Of a stretch of DNA of 64,000 nucleotides, positions 1 to 10,960 are shown piece after piece. A program made the position numbers and the translations under genes. Each line of letters begins with the position of its first letter. The first letter of the stretch is position 1. Below the pieces are notes generated by a model. That model worked only from the letters and a program-made list of their open reading frames with translations. It did not search any database and was not told the DNA's origin. Source of the stretch: Trissonchulus latispiculum (lineage: Eukaryota; Nematoda; Enoplea; Enoplida; Ironidae); contig JASAND010026131.1 of NCBI GenBank assembly GCA_030248195.1, positions 1 to 64,000 on the forward strand. The letters run 5' to 3'.

Positions 1-594
1 CGATCCCTAATATATATATGAAAAGTGGCTGGAGACAGTGTAAAATAAGCTGCGCAGAAGCTGCGCAAAATCCTGCGCAGATTTCATGCGCAAATTGTAG
101 AGCACATCGAGTTTAGTATGTCTGTGAAGTTTCAACCCCGTATCACTTACCGTTAAAAAGTTGCGCCCCGGACCGGTTATGGCGGCGATGTTTTTTTTTC
201 CGGTTTCTCCTATTTGATGGTTGTATTGTACATAATGTTCGCCGCTTTCACGTGATCTGCAGCGGTGGGCCAACCTAAAGGGCTATGGGATCTAGTAGTA
301 CCCTCTAAAGAATTTAAGAATCACAACTTTTTTGCGCCGCAGCTGCGCCACAGCGCCGCAGTGGCGCCGCAAAGTCGGCGCATAGCGAAAAGTGACCATT
401 TTTGTGGTCGTCGCTCAGGTCGAGCATTACGAGCTGGAGCTGATTTCTTTTTATATTCAGAAATTACATATATTGAACTAACTAACGGTCCAGGTTGCGT
501 TTCTCTATCACTTCCCTAGCGACCACAGTGGCCCGTCAAAAATGGCGAAAATTCGAAAAATGAAAAATCGAAATTTAGCGCTATCTATTTAACT

Positions 595-1205
595 TTGAAA
601 GCTCAAATCTTCCATACAATGGTTTTCTGGCACGGAGAATCGATTCCCGCAGTCAGTTATACCGTCAGACCCACCCATCTTGCTGGACTGGTTCCACTTT
701 GCCGTCAGGAGGGTCAAGTCGGAAACCGCTTCCTAGAGGTCCATAGTAGGCTTTACCAGGCCTCTCCAAACTTTGTATATAGGTGTTTTCTGGTGCGCCC
801 AGCTCATTCCCGGTGTCCTTTATGCCGTAGGACTCATCCATCTTGCTGTGCTGGTTCCACTTTGCCGTCTGGAGGGTCATGTCGGCAACCGCTTCCTGGA
901 GGTCCATACTTGGCTCTACTTGGCGTCTCAAAACTTTGTCCATAGGGGTTTTCTGGTGCGCCCAGCTCATTCCCGGTATCCGTTTTGCCGTCCGACGTAC
1001 CTATTTTGCTGGGCTGGTTCCACTTTGCCGTCGGGAGGGTCAAGTCGGAAACCGCTTCCTGGAGGTCCATAGTAGGCTTTACCTGGCCTCCGAAAACTTT
1101 GTCTATAGGGGTTTTCTGGTGCGCCCAGCTCATTCCCGGTATCCGTTTTGCCGTCCGACGTACCTATTTTGCTGTGGTAGTTCCACTTTGCCGTCGGGAG
1201 GGTCA
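595..1205. repeat. 163-bp satellite array in copy A
   Basis: The word GTTTTCTGGTGCGCCCAGCT recurs at 785, 948 and 1111, giving a 163-bp period. Short open frames of 84-131 codons in several frames on both strands here come from the low stop density of the repeat and are not genes. The same monomer occurs in the opposite orientation at 7217-7620 and 57710-57990. Confidence 0.9.
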
Positions 1206-1214
1206 GTCGGGTGG

Positions 1215-2035
1215 AGGGGGTCAAGTGGTCGAAATTAAAATTTTTCAAAAGTGGTCAAATTTGGTTTCAAACGAAAGCTCTAAGTGAGCTGAGCAACTTT
1301 TGTCATAGAACTGCGTACCCAAAGTGGCTGTAGAGTGCTGTGGTGGGGTGGGGTGGGGACTAAGGCTATTTTGGGTCAAAAATAAAATTTTTCAAAAGTG
1401 GTCAAATTTGGTATCAAATGAAAGCTCTAAGTAAGCTGAGAAACTTTTTGTCATAGAACTGCGTACCCAAAGTGGCTGTGAGTGCTGTGGTGGGGTGGGG
1501 TGGGGACTTAGGCTATTTTGGGTCAAAAATAAAATTTTTCAAAAGTGGTCAAATTTGGTATCAAATGAAAGCTGGAAACTGGTACCCAAAGTGGCTGTAG
1601 GAGGCTGTGGTGGGGTGGGGTGGGGACTTAGGCTATTTTGGGTCAAAAATAAAATTTTCAAAAGTGGTCAAATTTGGTATCAAATGAAAGCTCTAAGTGA
1701 GCTGAGCAACTTTTGTCATAAAACTGCGTACCCAAAGTGGCTGTAGAGTGCTGTGGTGGGGTGGAGTGGGGACTTAGGCTATTTTGGGTCAAAAATAAAA
1801 TTTTTCAAAAGTGGTCAGATTTGGTATCAAATGAAAGCTCTAAATGAGCTGAGCAACTTTTGTCATAGAACTGCGTACCCAAAGTGGCTGTAGAGTGCTG
1901 TGGTAGGGTGGGGTGGGGACTTAAACGATTTTGGGTAAAAAATAAAATTTTTCAAAAGTGGTCAAATTTGGTATCAAATGAAAGCCCTAAGTGAATTGAG
2001 CCACTTTAGACATGGAACCATCCACCAATATTTGC
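1215..2035. repeat. 147-bp satellite array in copy A
   Basis: The word TTTTTCAAAAGTGGTC recurs near 1241, 1388, 1535, 1655, 1801 and 1948, so the period is 147 bp with one shortened monomer. Each monomer contains GGGGTGGGGTGGGGAC and a CTGTAGAGTGCTGTGGTGG segment. Related monomers lie at 2300-2485, 6304-6720 and 57130-57680, always directly beside the 163-bp array. Confidence 0.9.
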
Positions 2036-2205
2036 TGTGCCAAATAACGTCACGTGCCTATGAAACTTTTGTCTTTACTTCTTCAGTCGGAATTTAAGGA
2101 TATACCTATTTATATTTATATATTTAAAGGATATTTGAAGGATATATATACGATACAGCCAACACACACATATTATCCTCTTTTGTGCGGAGCATTTTTG
2201 TTACT

Positions 2206-2207
<2 letters not shown>

Positions 2208-2282
<75 letters not shown>
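2208..2282. repeat. (TA)n microsatellite
   Basis: An uninterrupted alternating TA tract of about 75 bp separates array-element copies A and B, which face in opposite directions. It produces meaningless Tyr-Ile reading frames on both strands. Confidence 0.97.
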
Positions 2283-2737
2283 CCGAACACCATGCGCAAG
2301 CAGATACTACTTTGACCACTTTTGGAAAATTTCATTTTTGACCGAAAATCGCCTAAGTACCCACCACAGCACTCTACAGCCACTTTGAGCATGCAATTCT
2401 ATGACAAAAGTTGCTCAGCTCACTTAGTGCTTTCACTTGATACCAATTTTGACCACTTTTGACCGAAAATCGTCTAAGTCCCCACCACCGGCGTATCCAG
2501 GATTTTTAAAAGGGGTGGGTCCAAAACATTTTTATCCTCCTCTCCCTAGGACCACCCAACTGAACTGTTTTTATCCAGTTCAGTTCAACAATAGACTGCA
2601 CAAGCGAAGCACATACGTACTCACCCTCCTGTGTGTTGGCGTGTGTTGCTTCATAATTCACACTGTTCCGCACGTATATACGTATATATACATTCTAACT
2701 CACGTATATACGCACTTACAAATATGAGTGTCTATTA

Positions 2738-3492
2738 CAGAGTTTTTTTTTTGTTCCAAAAAGTGTTCTTTGGAACACATTTTTTCCAGAAAGAACAAAA
2801 ATTTTTAAAAAAGAACAATAAAGGAACAGAGAAAAAAGCAAAATTAGAAGTTGAAAAAGAACACAAAATTAATATTTTCCTTAGCCGAAAAAGCAAAATT
2901 TCAAAAAATTTCTTCAACTTCTGGGGGGCTTCGCCCCCCAGACCCCCCAATTTGTTCATGTCTGCCTGCACTAGTAGTTTACAATTATGTTCTTGCTTCA
3001 AACTGTAACGCTTCATGGCATTAGGTGCATATATACACAAATGTTAGCAGCAGGCGAGGGGATATTCCTCAGAGAGTTCTTGTGTGAGATAAATTTTCAA
3101 AAATATTTCTCCCGTTTTCAAAAAAGAATAGAGACAAAAGCAAGATCTTTAAATTTTAAAATTGCGTTTCTTTAATTTCTCCAAATTTTATATAGTTTGA
3201 TCTCATGAAGCCAAGAAGGTTTTTATAAAATTTGTTTATTCTGAAGTGTGAGCGTTCATATACACGTACTTAATTATAATAAATTGTTGTATGTAGTAAG
3301 CCGTTCAAACTTTTAAATAATTATACTTTTTATTACATTTTTATTTGTATTTTTATTTAACCTAAATTTTTATTACATTTTTCCATTTTTTACGAAATTT
3401 TTGGAAAAAAGAACAATTTCACTTAAAAAAGAACAAAATTTTTTAAAAAAGAACAATTTTGGAACATGTCCGGTTTTCAAAAAAAAACCCTG
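2738..3492. mobile_element. hAT-like MITE nested in the 2486-6303 element
   Basis: The 8-bp duplication GTCTATTA is present at 2730-2737 and 3493-3500. The termini are CAGAGTTTTTTTTTTGTTCC and, reading inward from the right, CAGGGTTTTTTTTTGAAAAC. Subterminal GAACA words recur at both ends (2760-2830 and 3410-3470), like binding-site clusters. There is no coding capacity. Confidence 0.9.
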
Positions 3493-4505
3493 GTCTATTA
3501 TGTATGTAACGTTACTGAGTATTAACAATATTCAGAATAACAGCATACCATTTGGGGGGTCTGGGGGACGGAGCCCCCCAGAAGTTGAAGAAAGTTTTTG
3601 CATTTTAGATGAAATCGTTCTTCAAATCTTTAATTTCTTTCATTTTGCAGAAACAAGAAAATTTTTAAAAATTATATAACACTTTTTGAGGACAAAATAA
3701 GAAATGTTTGCTAAAATCGAATGACATTTTCGACATTTTTATCCGAAAATCTGGTGAAAACGTTGGAAATATATACGTAATACACACTCGCGAAATTTTG
3801 TGGATATATATACGCCTTACGTATATGCCTTTTCTGTCTTTCCTGTCAACACTTTTCTGTACTTTTCTTACCTTCAAATTGCGATGACGGGACTGCCATC
3901 CAGATCTATCCCTAGTAGTTTTTAGCATTTATATACGCGATAAAAGTTCTTAAATACTGGCATGCTCGAATCGGTAGCTCGCATGCCGAGAAAATCCGAA
4001 GAAAAAGTTTTCAAAAAATTTTCAGCGAAAATGGTATGAGAAACGTGCATCAACAATGCAATTGAAGGATGTAGCATGAAGTCTCGTAATCTACGTACGG
4101 CTTATTACTGATTGACTATTCAAACTTTGTCGAAGCTTAACATAAATTACAAAGACACTATAGAGTGGGGGATTGGGGGCGGCAGCCCCCTAAATCTGAG
4201 ATTTTTTAAAAATCACTGTTAAAACATAATAGAAACTTTGCATTCTTGTTTTTAAAATTTTGTGCTTGCACATTTTGGCTTGGTCATTCTTTCGTCATTT
4301 TTATTTTGTCGTCGTCAAAACTATTGTTGATTTCTGCAAACGATGCTATTTTTGACGAAAAACCTAGACTGAATCTCCTGCCTTAAATGTATTTAGGTAG
4401 AAACGTTTATGAATCACTATTTCTGATTTGAAATAACCTGTTCCAATAAATGTTTGAATTTTAATTTATATGTATTTATATATATACGTTTAAGTTCAGA
4501 ATAAT

Positions 4506-6120
4506 CATAGAGAAATAATGAAAAACGCCTGCCTGCAGTCACTAAGGCCGAAGCCTTAGTCCGAACAGGAGAGAGCCAATGGGCGCTGTGAGCGCTCTTA
4601 CCCAGAGAGAACTAATCTCTGGAGCTCCTGCCTGGTTGTCCAAGAAGGACAGCCAGCTCGGCTCTATCTGTGCTGCAACATAGCCAGAGAAGGTTTTATC
4701 AAAACCTCCCTGACTGTGCTATGCACAGAAAGAGGACTGCAGTGGCCCGCGGATCTCCGTAGAGATACAAACAGCATTTACATCAAGAAAATGAGGTAAA
4801 CGCGGGCCAGCAGGCGGATCCACGAGGGATACAAGGCATTAATCATAGAGAAATAATGAAAAACGCCTGCCTGCAGTCACTAAGGCCGAAGCCTTAGTCC
4901 GAACAGGAGAGAGCCAATGGGCGCTGTGAGCGCTCTTACCCAGAGAGAACTAATCTCTGGAGCTCCTGCCTGGTTGTCCAAGAAGGACAGCCAGCTCGGC
5001 TCTATCTGTGCTGCAACATAGCCAGAGAAGGTTTTATCAAAACCTCCCTGACTGTGCTATGCACAGAAAGAGGACTGCAGTGGCCCGCGGATCTCCGTAG
5101 AGATACAAACAGCATTTACATCAAGAAAATGAGGTAAACGCGGGCCAGCAGGCGGATCCACGAGGGATACAAGGCATTAATCATAGAGAAATAATGAAAA
5201 ACGCCTGCCTGCAGTCACTAAGGCCGAAGCCTTAGTCCGAACAGGAGAGAGCCACTGGGCTCTGTGAGCGCTCTTACCCAGAGAGAACTAATCTCTGGAG
5301 CTCCTGCCTGGTTGTCCAAGAAGGACAGCCAGCTCGGCTCTATCTGTGCTGCAACATAGCCAGAGAAGGTTTTATCAAAACCTCCCTGACTGTGCTATGC
5401 ACAGAATTTTCTTTTCTGCACAGAATTTACCTCATTTTCTTGATGTAAATGCTGTTTGTATCTCTACGGAGATCCGCGGGCCACTGCAGTCCTCTTTCTG
5501 TGCATAGCACAGTCAGGGAGGTTTTGATAAAACCTTCTCTGGCTATGTTGCAGCACAGATAGAGCCGAGCTGGCTGTCCTTCTTGGACAACCAGGCAGGA
5601 GCTCCAGAGATTAGTTCTCTCTGGGTAAGAGCGCTCACAGCGCCCATTGGCTCTCTCCTGTTCGGACTAAGGCTTCGGCCTTAGTGACTGCAGGCAGGCG
5701 TTTTTCATTATTTCTCTATGATTAATGCCTTGTATCCCTCGTGGATCCGCCTGCTGGCCCGCGTTTACCTCATTTTCTTGATGTAAATGCTGTTTGTATC
5801 TCTACGGAGATCCGCGGGCCACTGCAGTCCTCTTTCTGTGCATAGCACAGTCAGAGAGGTTTTGATAAAACCTTCTCTTGCTATGTTGAAGCACAGATAG
5901 AGCCGAGCTGGTTGTCCTTCTTTGGACTACCAGGCAGGAGCTCCAGACTAGTTCTCTCTGGGTAAGAGCGCTCACAGGGCCCATTGGCTCTCTCCTGTTC
6001 GGACTAAGGCTTCGGCCTTAGTGACTGCAGGCAGGCGTTTTTCATTATTTCTCTATGATTAATGCCTTGTATCCCTCGTGGATCCGCCTGCTGGCCCGCG
6101 TTTACCTCAATTTCTTGATG
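4506..6120. mobile_element. 338-bp hairpin-rich repeat cluster, 3 forward plus inverted units
   Basis: The insertion is bounded by the 15-bp direct repeat TAAGTTCAGAATAAT (4491-4505 and 6121-6135). Inside, 338-bp units start at 4503, 4841 and 5179 in forward orientation; the third breaks at about 5406. After a 20-bp junction, inverted units follow: partial 5427-5722, full 5723-6060, partial 6061-6120. Copies are nearly identical. Each unit is a string of short hairpins, such as ACTAAGGC-CGAA-GCCTTAGT, CTGTGC-TAT-GCACAG and AGGTTTT-ATC-AAAACCT, and an outer pairing CCCGCG with CGCGGG. There is no reading frame of note. The long duplication resembles target-primed (LINE-type) insertion; the family is unknown to me. 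Confidence 0.85.
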
Positions 6121-6756
6121 TAAGTTCAGAATAATGTAATTAATGAACACACAAATCGCGCCACAGGCGCGAAATTTCTATTTTATTTGCTTTTCAATAG
6201 TTTAGTGAAAAATGACCACCTGCCACTGAAGGTGAGGGGGGGGGGTGAGGGCTCAAAAAGGGGTGGGTCCGGACCCCTGAACCACCCCCTGGATACGCCC
6301 CTGGTCCCCACCCCACCCCACCACAGCACTCTACAGCCACTTTGAGCATGCAATTCTATGACAAAAGTTGCTCAGCTCACTTAGGGCTTTCATTTCGTAC
6401 CAAATTTGATCACTTTTGAAAAATTTCATTTTTGACCGAAAATCGCTTAAGTCCCCACCCCACCACAGCACTCTACAGCCACTTTGAGCATGTAATTCTA
6501 TAACCAAAGTTGCTCAGCTTACTTAGGGCTTTCATTTGGTACCAAATTTGACCACTTTTGAAAAATTTCATTTTTGACCGAAAATCGCCAAGTCACCACC
6601 CCACCCCTCACAGCACTCTACAGCCACTTTGAGCATGCAATTCTATGACAAAAGTTGCTCAGCTCACTTAGGGCTTTCATTTGGTACCAAATTTGACCAC
6701 ATTTGAAAAATTTTATTTTGGACCACCTGACCCCTAGACGGTCAAGTGGAGCCAGC

Positions 6757-7216
6757 CGTAGGTGTACCTGGGGGGGGGTGGGGGGGGAACCCTCCCCCCA
6801 AATGGAAAAGTGCCGACCCCACCCTCGAAATTTTGGAGACAGACCCCACCCCCAAATGGCCAAATCCCAGACCCCACCCACCCAAATTTTCCAGACCCCA
6901 CCCTCAAAATTTTGAAAATTTTGCCTCAAAATTAGTAAAAATTCGAAATTTTTTGCTAAAATTCGAAGTTTTTGCCAGAAAAATCCAAGTTTTTCGACTA
7001 AATGAGCAAAAATGAAGAAATATTGTTGATTTTTAGTTGGAAATAACGTTTTTTCAGCGAATTCGCGAATTTTTTCTAAATTTTTGACCGAAAAATTTTT
7101 TACCCCCCCCCCCCCAAATTCGATTTTTCCGGACCCCACCCCACCTCAAACCGGCTGACCCCAACCCCCCGAATTTGGGCTACCCCCTCCCCCAACGATT
7201 TCTCAAGGTACACCTA
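6757..7216. mobile_element. G-run MITE with TAGGTGTACCT termini
   Basis: It interrupts a satellite monomer and is flanked by the direct repeat TGGAGCCAGC (6747-6756 and 7217-7226). Its ends form the inverted pair TAGGTGTACCT / AGGTACACCTA. The interior is long G and C runs at each side with AT-rich filler, the same architecture as the elements at 11741-12276 and 16908-17393. Confidence 0.8.
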
Positions 7217-8199
7217 TGGAGCCAGCCCAGCAAAATGGGTGCGTTGTACAGCAAAACGGACACGGGTAATGAGCTGGGCGCACCAGAAAACCCCTATAGA
7301 GGAAGTTTTGAGGCCAAGTAGAACCTAGTATGGACCTCCAGGAAACGGTTGCCGAGATGACCCTCCAGACGGCAAACTGGAACCAGCCCGGCAAGATGGA
7401 TGAGTCGGACGGCAAAACGGACACCGGGAATGAGCTGGGCGCACCAGAAAACCCCTATAGGCAAAGTTATGAGAAGCCAAGTAGAGCCCAGTATGGGCCT
7501 CCAGGTAGCGGTTGCCGACATGACCCTCCAGACGGCAAAGTGGAACCAGCCCAGCAACTTGGGTCAGTCGGGCAGCAAAATTGATAGCGGGAATCGATTC
7601 TCCGTCCGCAAAAACCTTTGTATGCAAGACTTGAGGCTTCCGATCACAAAATAAGCGAAAAAACTAAGTTCAAAGTTGGACCCAAAATTCACCAACTTTG
7701 GCAGGCCAGTACCCAAAAATTACACTCAAGGCCGGAAAATCATATAGCAATTGAACGACCCTGATATGTGTCATATTCAGCCATATAGGCAGTATTGCCC
7801 CATATATAGCCCAGTCTGATATATATAGCATACTTTTTGCCCATCTTAGCGTTTTGGCCGACTTTGGCCCCCCGCCAAAAATTTTTCCGGCTCTGGGAGG
7901 CATAAAAACTAGCCTATCGGCTTATTTTTGTTGCGTACTCCAAGAATATATATGGTTTTCATCGGCAAAAATTTTTCTATCTGTTGTTATTAAAGCTACA
8001 AAACCCCCTTACCAGACGTCAAAGCGGAGAATCGGAAAAAACATCACTCTCGTAAGCGATTGTTGGCGCAACTTTTTAACGGAAAGTGGTACGGGGGTGA
8101 AACTTGGCGAATATACTAAACTCGACACGTACAATTTTTGCGCACATAATCTGCGCAGCCTTGTTTTACACGGTCATTCGACCATTTTCACTCATACTA

Positions 8200-8223
8200 T
8201 AGGGGTCGCTAATGCGACCCCTA
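8200..8223 (+). other. Terminal hairpin of array element B
   Basis: A perfect 10-bp stem, TAGGGGTCGC paired with GCGACCCCTA, with a 4-base loop. It closes the element in the same position as the stem at 58591-58614. Helitron-type elements have a 3' hairpin, but I see no canonical CTRR end just after it. Confidence 0.8.
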
Positions 8224-8723
8224 TGATATACGCATGTATATATACGTATATATATATATAAGATTTTTGTTATAACTACAAATTGGCAAGCAGATGAAAT
8301 AAAAATTAACACGTTTCGATTTCTGGTTTAGGGATTAGGGCCGAAAGACTTTGACCAATTATGTAAGTTGTTCTTGATCACAGAAAATCCCATTTTACCA
8401 AATTTTGAGTATGTAATAGTGATGTCTATTTATGTGGTTTTGCTTTTTATGTATAATACAAAATATAGGTTGGTATAAATAATGAATGTATGCTTGTTAT
8501 CAGTGGCGCAGCCAGAACTCTGTGACGGGGCATGCGGACCAGAGTTTACGAAAATCGGGTCTAAGTTCTCCAAAATGTTTTTGCTGAGTTTTTATTTCCT
8601 ACTGGATGGAGGGGGCATAAACGGCCTAGGGTCACGTGGCCTGGGTCGGGTTTATGCGACTGGCCAAAACCTTTATTTCAAAGCCCCAGAAGCCAGAAGT
8701 ATATAAACTCACCTATTATATAT

Positions 8724-8747
8724 GTAGGAGCGCGATAGCGCCCCTAC
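8724..8747. other. Hairpin at the edge of the 145-bp satellite element
   Basis: GTAGGAGCGC and GCGCCCCTAC pair (one G-T) around GATA. It stands at the start of the 145-bp array element, just as TAGGGGTCGC stems end the 147/163-bp array elements, so it may be the terminus of a related family. Confidence 0.6.
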
Positions 8748-9004
8748 ATAATATGGGTATAAAGGCGTCTGCGCGGCCCTCTGGAGACCGTGTTGGCCTG
8801 GTGCCAGCTAATTAGAGGTCCGGCGGTGGTAAAAAGGTTACCATCGTAAACAACTCGAGTAGTACTACAAGTACCACCATACTTTTGGTTCGAATTCGAA
8901 ACTTCGAATTTTTGCACTAGGCGATAGTTACGGTGCGTTTGTTTTTTTTCTCGGTGAATAACGCTCCCACTAGTCCCACTTTCACTGGAAATAGTCAAAA
9001 AGTC

Positions 9005-10095
9005 GCCAAAAACGGCGTTTTTCGGCCTCGGGGTGGTCCCCATATATAGTAAATCGGGGTCGCTGAAAACGATGAGCATACTGCCGATACCGCCCGAAGT
9101 GACCACTGGTCAGCATGGCTCCCGTGGTTCCTCGCCCAGGGTCAAAATTGGGAAAACTCCCTCTAAACAGCGTTTTTCGGCGTTTTGGCCGGGGGCATAT
9201 ATAGTAAATCGACTACGCTCGTTTCAATGGGCATATCGCCGAAACCGACGGAAGTGACCACTGGTCACTGCAGCCTACGGGGCCTATTGACCACTGGTCA
9301 AACGGCCTAAAACTGCGTTTTTCGGCGTTTTGGTCGGGGGCATTTATAGTAAATCGACTACGCTCGTTTCAATGGGCATATCGCCGAAACCGACGGAAGT
9401 GACCACTGGTCACTACAGCCTACGGGGCCTATTGACCACTGGTCAAACGGCCTAAAACTGCGTTTTTCGGCGTTTTGGTCGGGGGCATATATAGTAAATC
9501 GACTACGCTCGTTTCAATGGGCATATCGCCGAAACCGACGGAAGTGACCACTGGTCACTACAGCCAGGCCCGCACCCAGGATTTTGAAAAGGGGGGGTCC
9601 AAGGTAAAACGTAAGGGGGGTTTTGGGGGCGGAGCCCCCCAGAAGTTGAAGAATTTTTGCATTTTTGCCCAAAAAACAGTACAATGGACGTTTATTTCTT
9701 GTAAAAAGTGAATTATCGCCATAGGCGCGAAAATTTTTTAAAAATAGCAGTTTTTGCCATAAAAATAGCAAAAATTTTCCATTTTGTCATCCCAAAAAGG
9801 GGGGGTCTAGACCCCTTGAACCCCCCCCCTGGGTGCGGCCTTGACTACAGCCTACGGGGCCTATTGACCACTGGTCAAACGGCCTAAAACTGCGTTTTTC
9901 GGCGTTTTGGTCGGGGGCATATTTAGTAAATCGACTACGCTCGTTTCAATGGGCATATTGCCGAAATTGAGGGAAGTGACCTGTGGTCACTACGGTCTAT
10001 GGGGCCTATTGACCAGTGGTCAAACGGCCTAAAATGCGTTTTTTGGCGTTTTGGTTGGGGGCATATCCACTACGCTCGTTTAGCATGGCACTGTT
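9005..10095. repeat. 145-bp satellite with GACCACTGGTC dyads
   Basis: Equivalent points fall at 9251, 9396 and 9541, giving a 145-bp period; a diverged monomer precedes them and two follow the MITE inserted at 9565-9843. Each monomer contains TGACCACTGGTCA-type palindromes twice, plus GGGGGCATATATAGTAAATC and GCCGAAACCGACGG. Inverted monomers recur at 62520-62630 and 63640-64000. Confidence 0.92.
9565..9843. mobile_element. hAT-type MITE, 279 bp, inside the satellite
   Basis: The target duplication ACTACAGC is intact (9557-9564 and 9844-9851). The termini CAGGCCCGCACCCAGG and, inverted, CAAGGCCGCACCCAGG continue into G runs. The interior holds the recurrent GGGGGCGGAGCCCCCC-AGAAGTTGAAG motif at about 9626. 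Confidence 0.9.
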
Positions 10096-10155
10096 CAAGC
10101 TCCTTGTATCCATTACCGCATTGCTGGAATGGGATCCTTTAAAATGACAGAAGGA

Positions 10156-10960
10156 CAAGAAATAAAAATGCTCCTCTGGAGCATGAAAAAGTAATATGGG
10201 TGATGGTGAGGTTGCAAAATCAAGAGAGGACTAGTCTTTAAAATGCTTAATATGGGGCTAGGTTAAAAAATAGAAGAGGATTAGGTTGTGAGCGAATTAA
10301 TATGGGCACAGCTTCGCCGAACAACCCATATTCGCGGGATTTCACGTTTCGTCTTAGCTTAGAGCTATCAATGTCAGTCAATAAAAAATTAAGCAGTTGA
10401 ATACTCATCGAATATATATAGCTGTTTGCATGTACTGTTATACTAGCTGCTAGGAATATACGTATACTATCATCATTTTGTTGTGTTGAACTACCGCAGG
10501 CTCTACTACTAGGAAAAGTCTAAGGATATGATGCTAAAGCTATTGGTCCAAGTCAGGAGGAAATAGAAGATCGTGGGAGAGTCCTAAATTATTCTTGAAT
10601 ATAAATTTTCCTTATAAATGGATACGTAAAATGCGCTGGTTAGTATGAAGCACTTATCGAAGAAAACGTTTGCTAAAATAAAAGTTCGAATAAAGCTCGA
10701 GCACATACCGTAGCTGTAGGTTATTTATGAACTATAAACCAAACGTATCGTGGATATGCATAATAATTTACATTTACAAACCGCGAATATGGGTTGTTCG
10801 GCGAAGCTGTGCCCATATTAATTCGCTCACAACCTAGTCCTCTTCTATTTTTTAACCTAGCCACATATTAAGCATTTTAAAGACTAGTCCTCTCTTGATT
10901 TTGCAACCTCACCATCACCCATATTACTTTTTCATGCTCCAGAGGAGCATTTTTATTTCT
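10156..10960. mobile_element. Foldback element with 180-bp inverted arms, copy 1
   Basis: The arms 10156-10337 and 10781-10960 are near-perfect inverted repeats starting CAAGAAATAAAAATGCTCC, with a 440-bp unrelated spacer. The same element lies inverted at 61630-62439, including its spacer. No coding frame is present. The left flank (about 9980-10155) is also shared with the other copy (62440-62620), so copies moved or duplicated with part of the 145-bp satellite. Confidence 0.9.

Larger units (their letters stand above)
1..2207 (-). mobile_element. Tandem-array element, copy A (Helentron/HINE-like?)
   Basis: This is the reverse complement of the element at 57025-58614, matching over the GC-rich end (1-560), a 163-bp array, a 147-bp array and the distal end near 2160-2207. 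The GC-rich end carries repeated TGCGCAG words (about 50-95). The terminal hairpin seen in the other copies is cut off by the window start. No reading frame is conserved between copies, so it looks non-autonomous. Central satellite arrays plus a terminal hairpin and an adjacent microsatellite are known from HINE/pearl-type Helentron derivatives. That family assignment is inference; the repeat relationship is seen directly. Confidence 0.7.
2486..6303. mobile_element. hAT-like non-autonomous element, 3.8 kb, with nested insertions
   Basis: Exact 8-bp duplications GTCCCCAC flank it (2478-2485 and 6304-6311). Its ends are inverted repeats: CACCGGCGTATCCAGG on the left, and CAGGGGCGTATCCAGG on the reverse complement of the right end. 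The 8-bp duplication and CAGGGGCG-type terminus fit hAT elements. It landed in a 147-bp satellite monomer. It carries no recognisable transposase; its length is largely the nested hAT at 2738-3492 and the hairpin repeat cluster at 4506-6120. The segment 3500-4490 is AT-rich noncoding sequence with two copies of the GGGGGC-GAGCCCCC motif. Confidence 0.9.
2283..8223 (+). mobile_element. Tandem-array element, copy B, split by a hAT nest
   Basis: The element reads 147-bp monomers (2300-2485, then 6304-6720), 163-bp monomers (7217-7620), a diverged 3' part, and ends in the hairpin TAGGGGTCGC-TAAT-GCGACCCCTA at 8200-8223. It is interrupted by the hAT at 2486-6303 and the MITE at 6757-7216. From 8030 the GC-rich 3' portion matches the end of copy C at 58400-58614. 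It is more diverged than copies A and C, especially over 7640-8030, where I recognise nothing. Confidence 0.65.

Noticed and set aside
1..9. CGATCCCTA at the window start could be the end of a hAT like 58754-60566 (CGATCCCTA right terminus).
   Set aside because: The same bases also align with the diverged terminal hairpin of array-element copy A, and the left side is outside the window, so the call cannot be made.
595..1290. Several overlapping 84-131 codon frames on both strands.
   Set aside because: They follow the 163-bp satellite period (a multiple of neither 3 nor a protein repeat) and occur on both strands equally.
1215..2035. Regular repeats considered as a CRISPR array.
   Set aside because: Monomers are 147 bp without unique spacers, and the genome is eukaryotic.
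2201..2392. Reading frames with long Tyr-Ile runs.
   Set aside because: They are translations of a (TA)n microsatellite.
4503..6120. Hammerhead ribozyme (retrozyme) in the 338-bp unit.
   Set aside because: I looked for CTGATGA and GAAA core elements on both strands by eye and did not find a matching pair; other ribozyme classes were not excluded.
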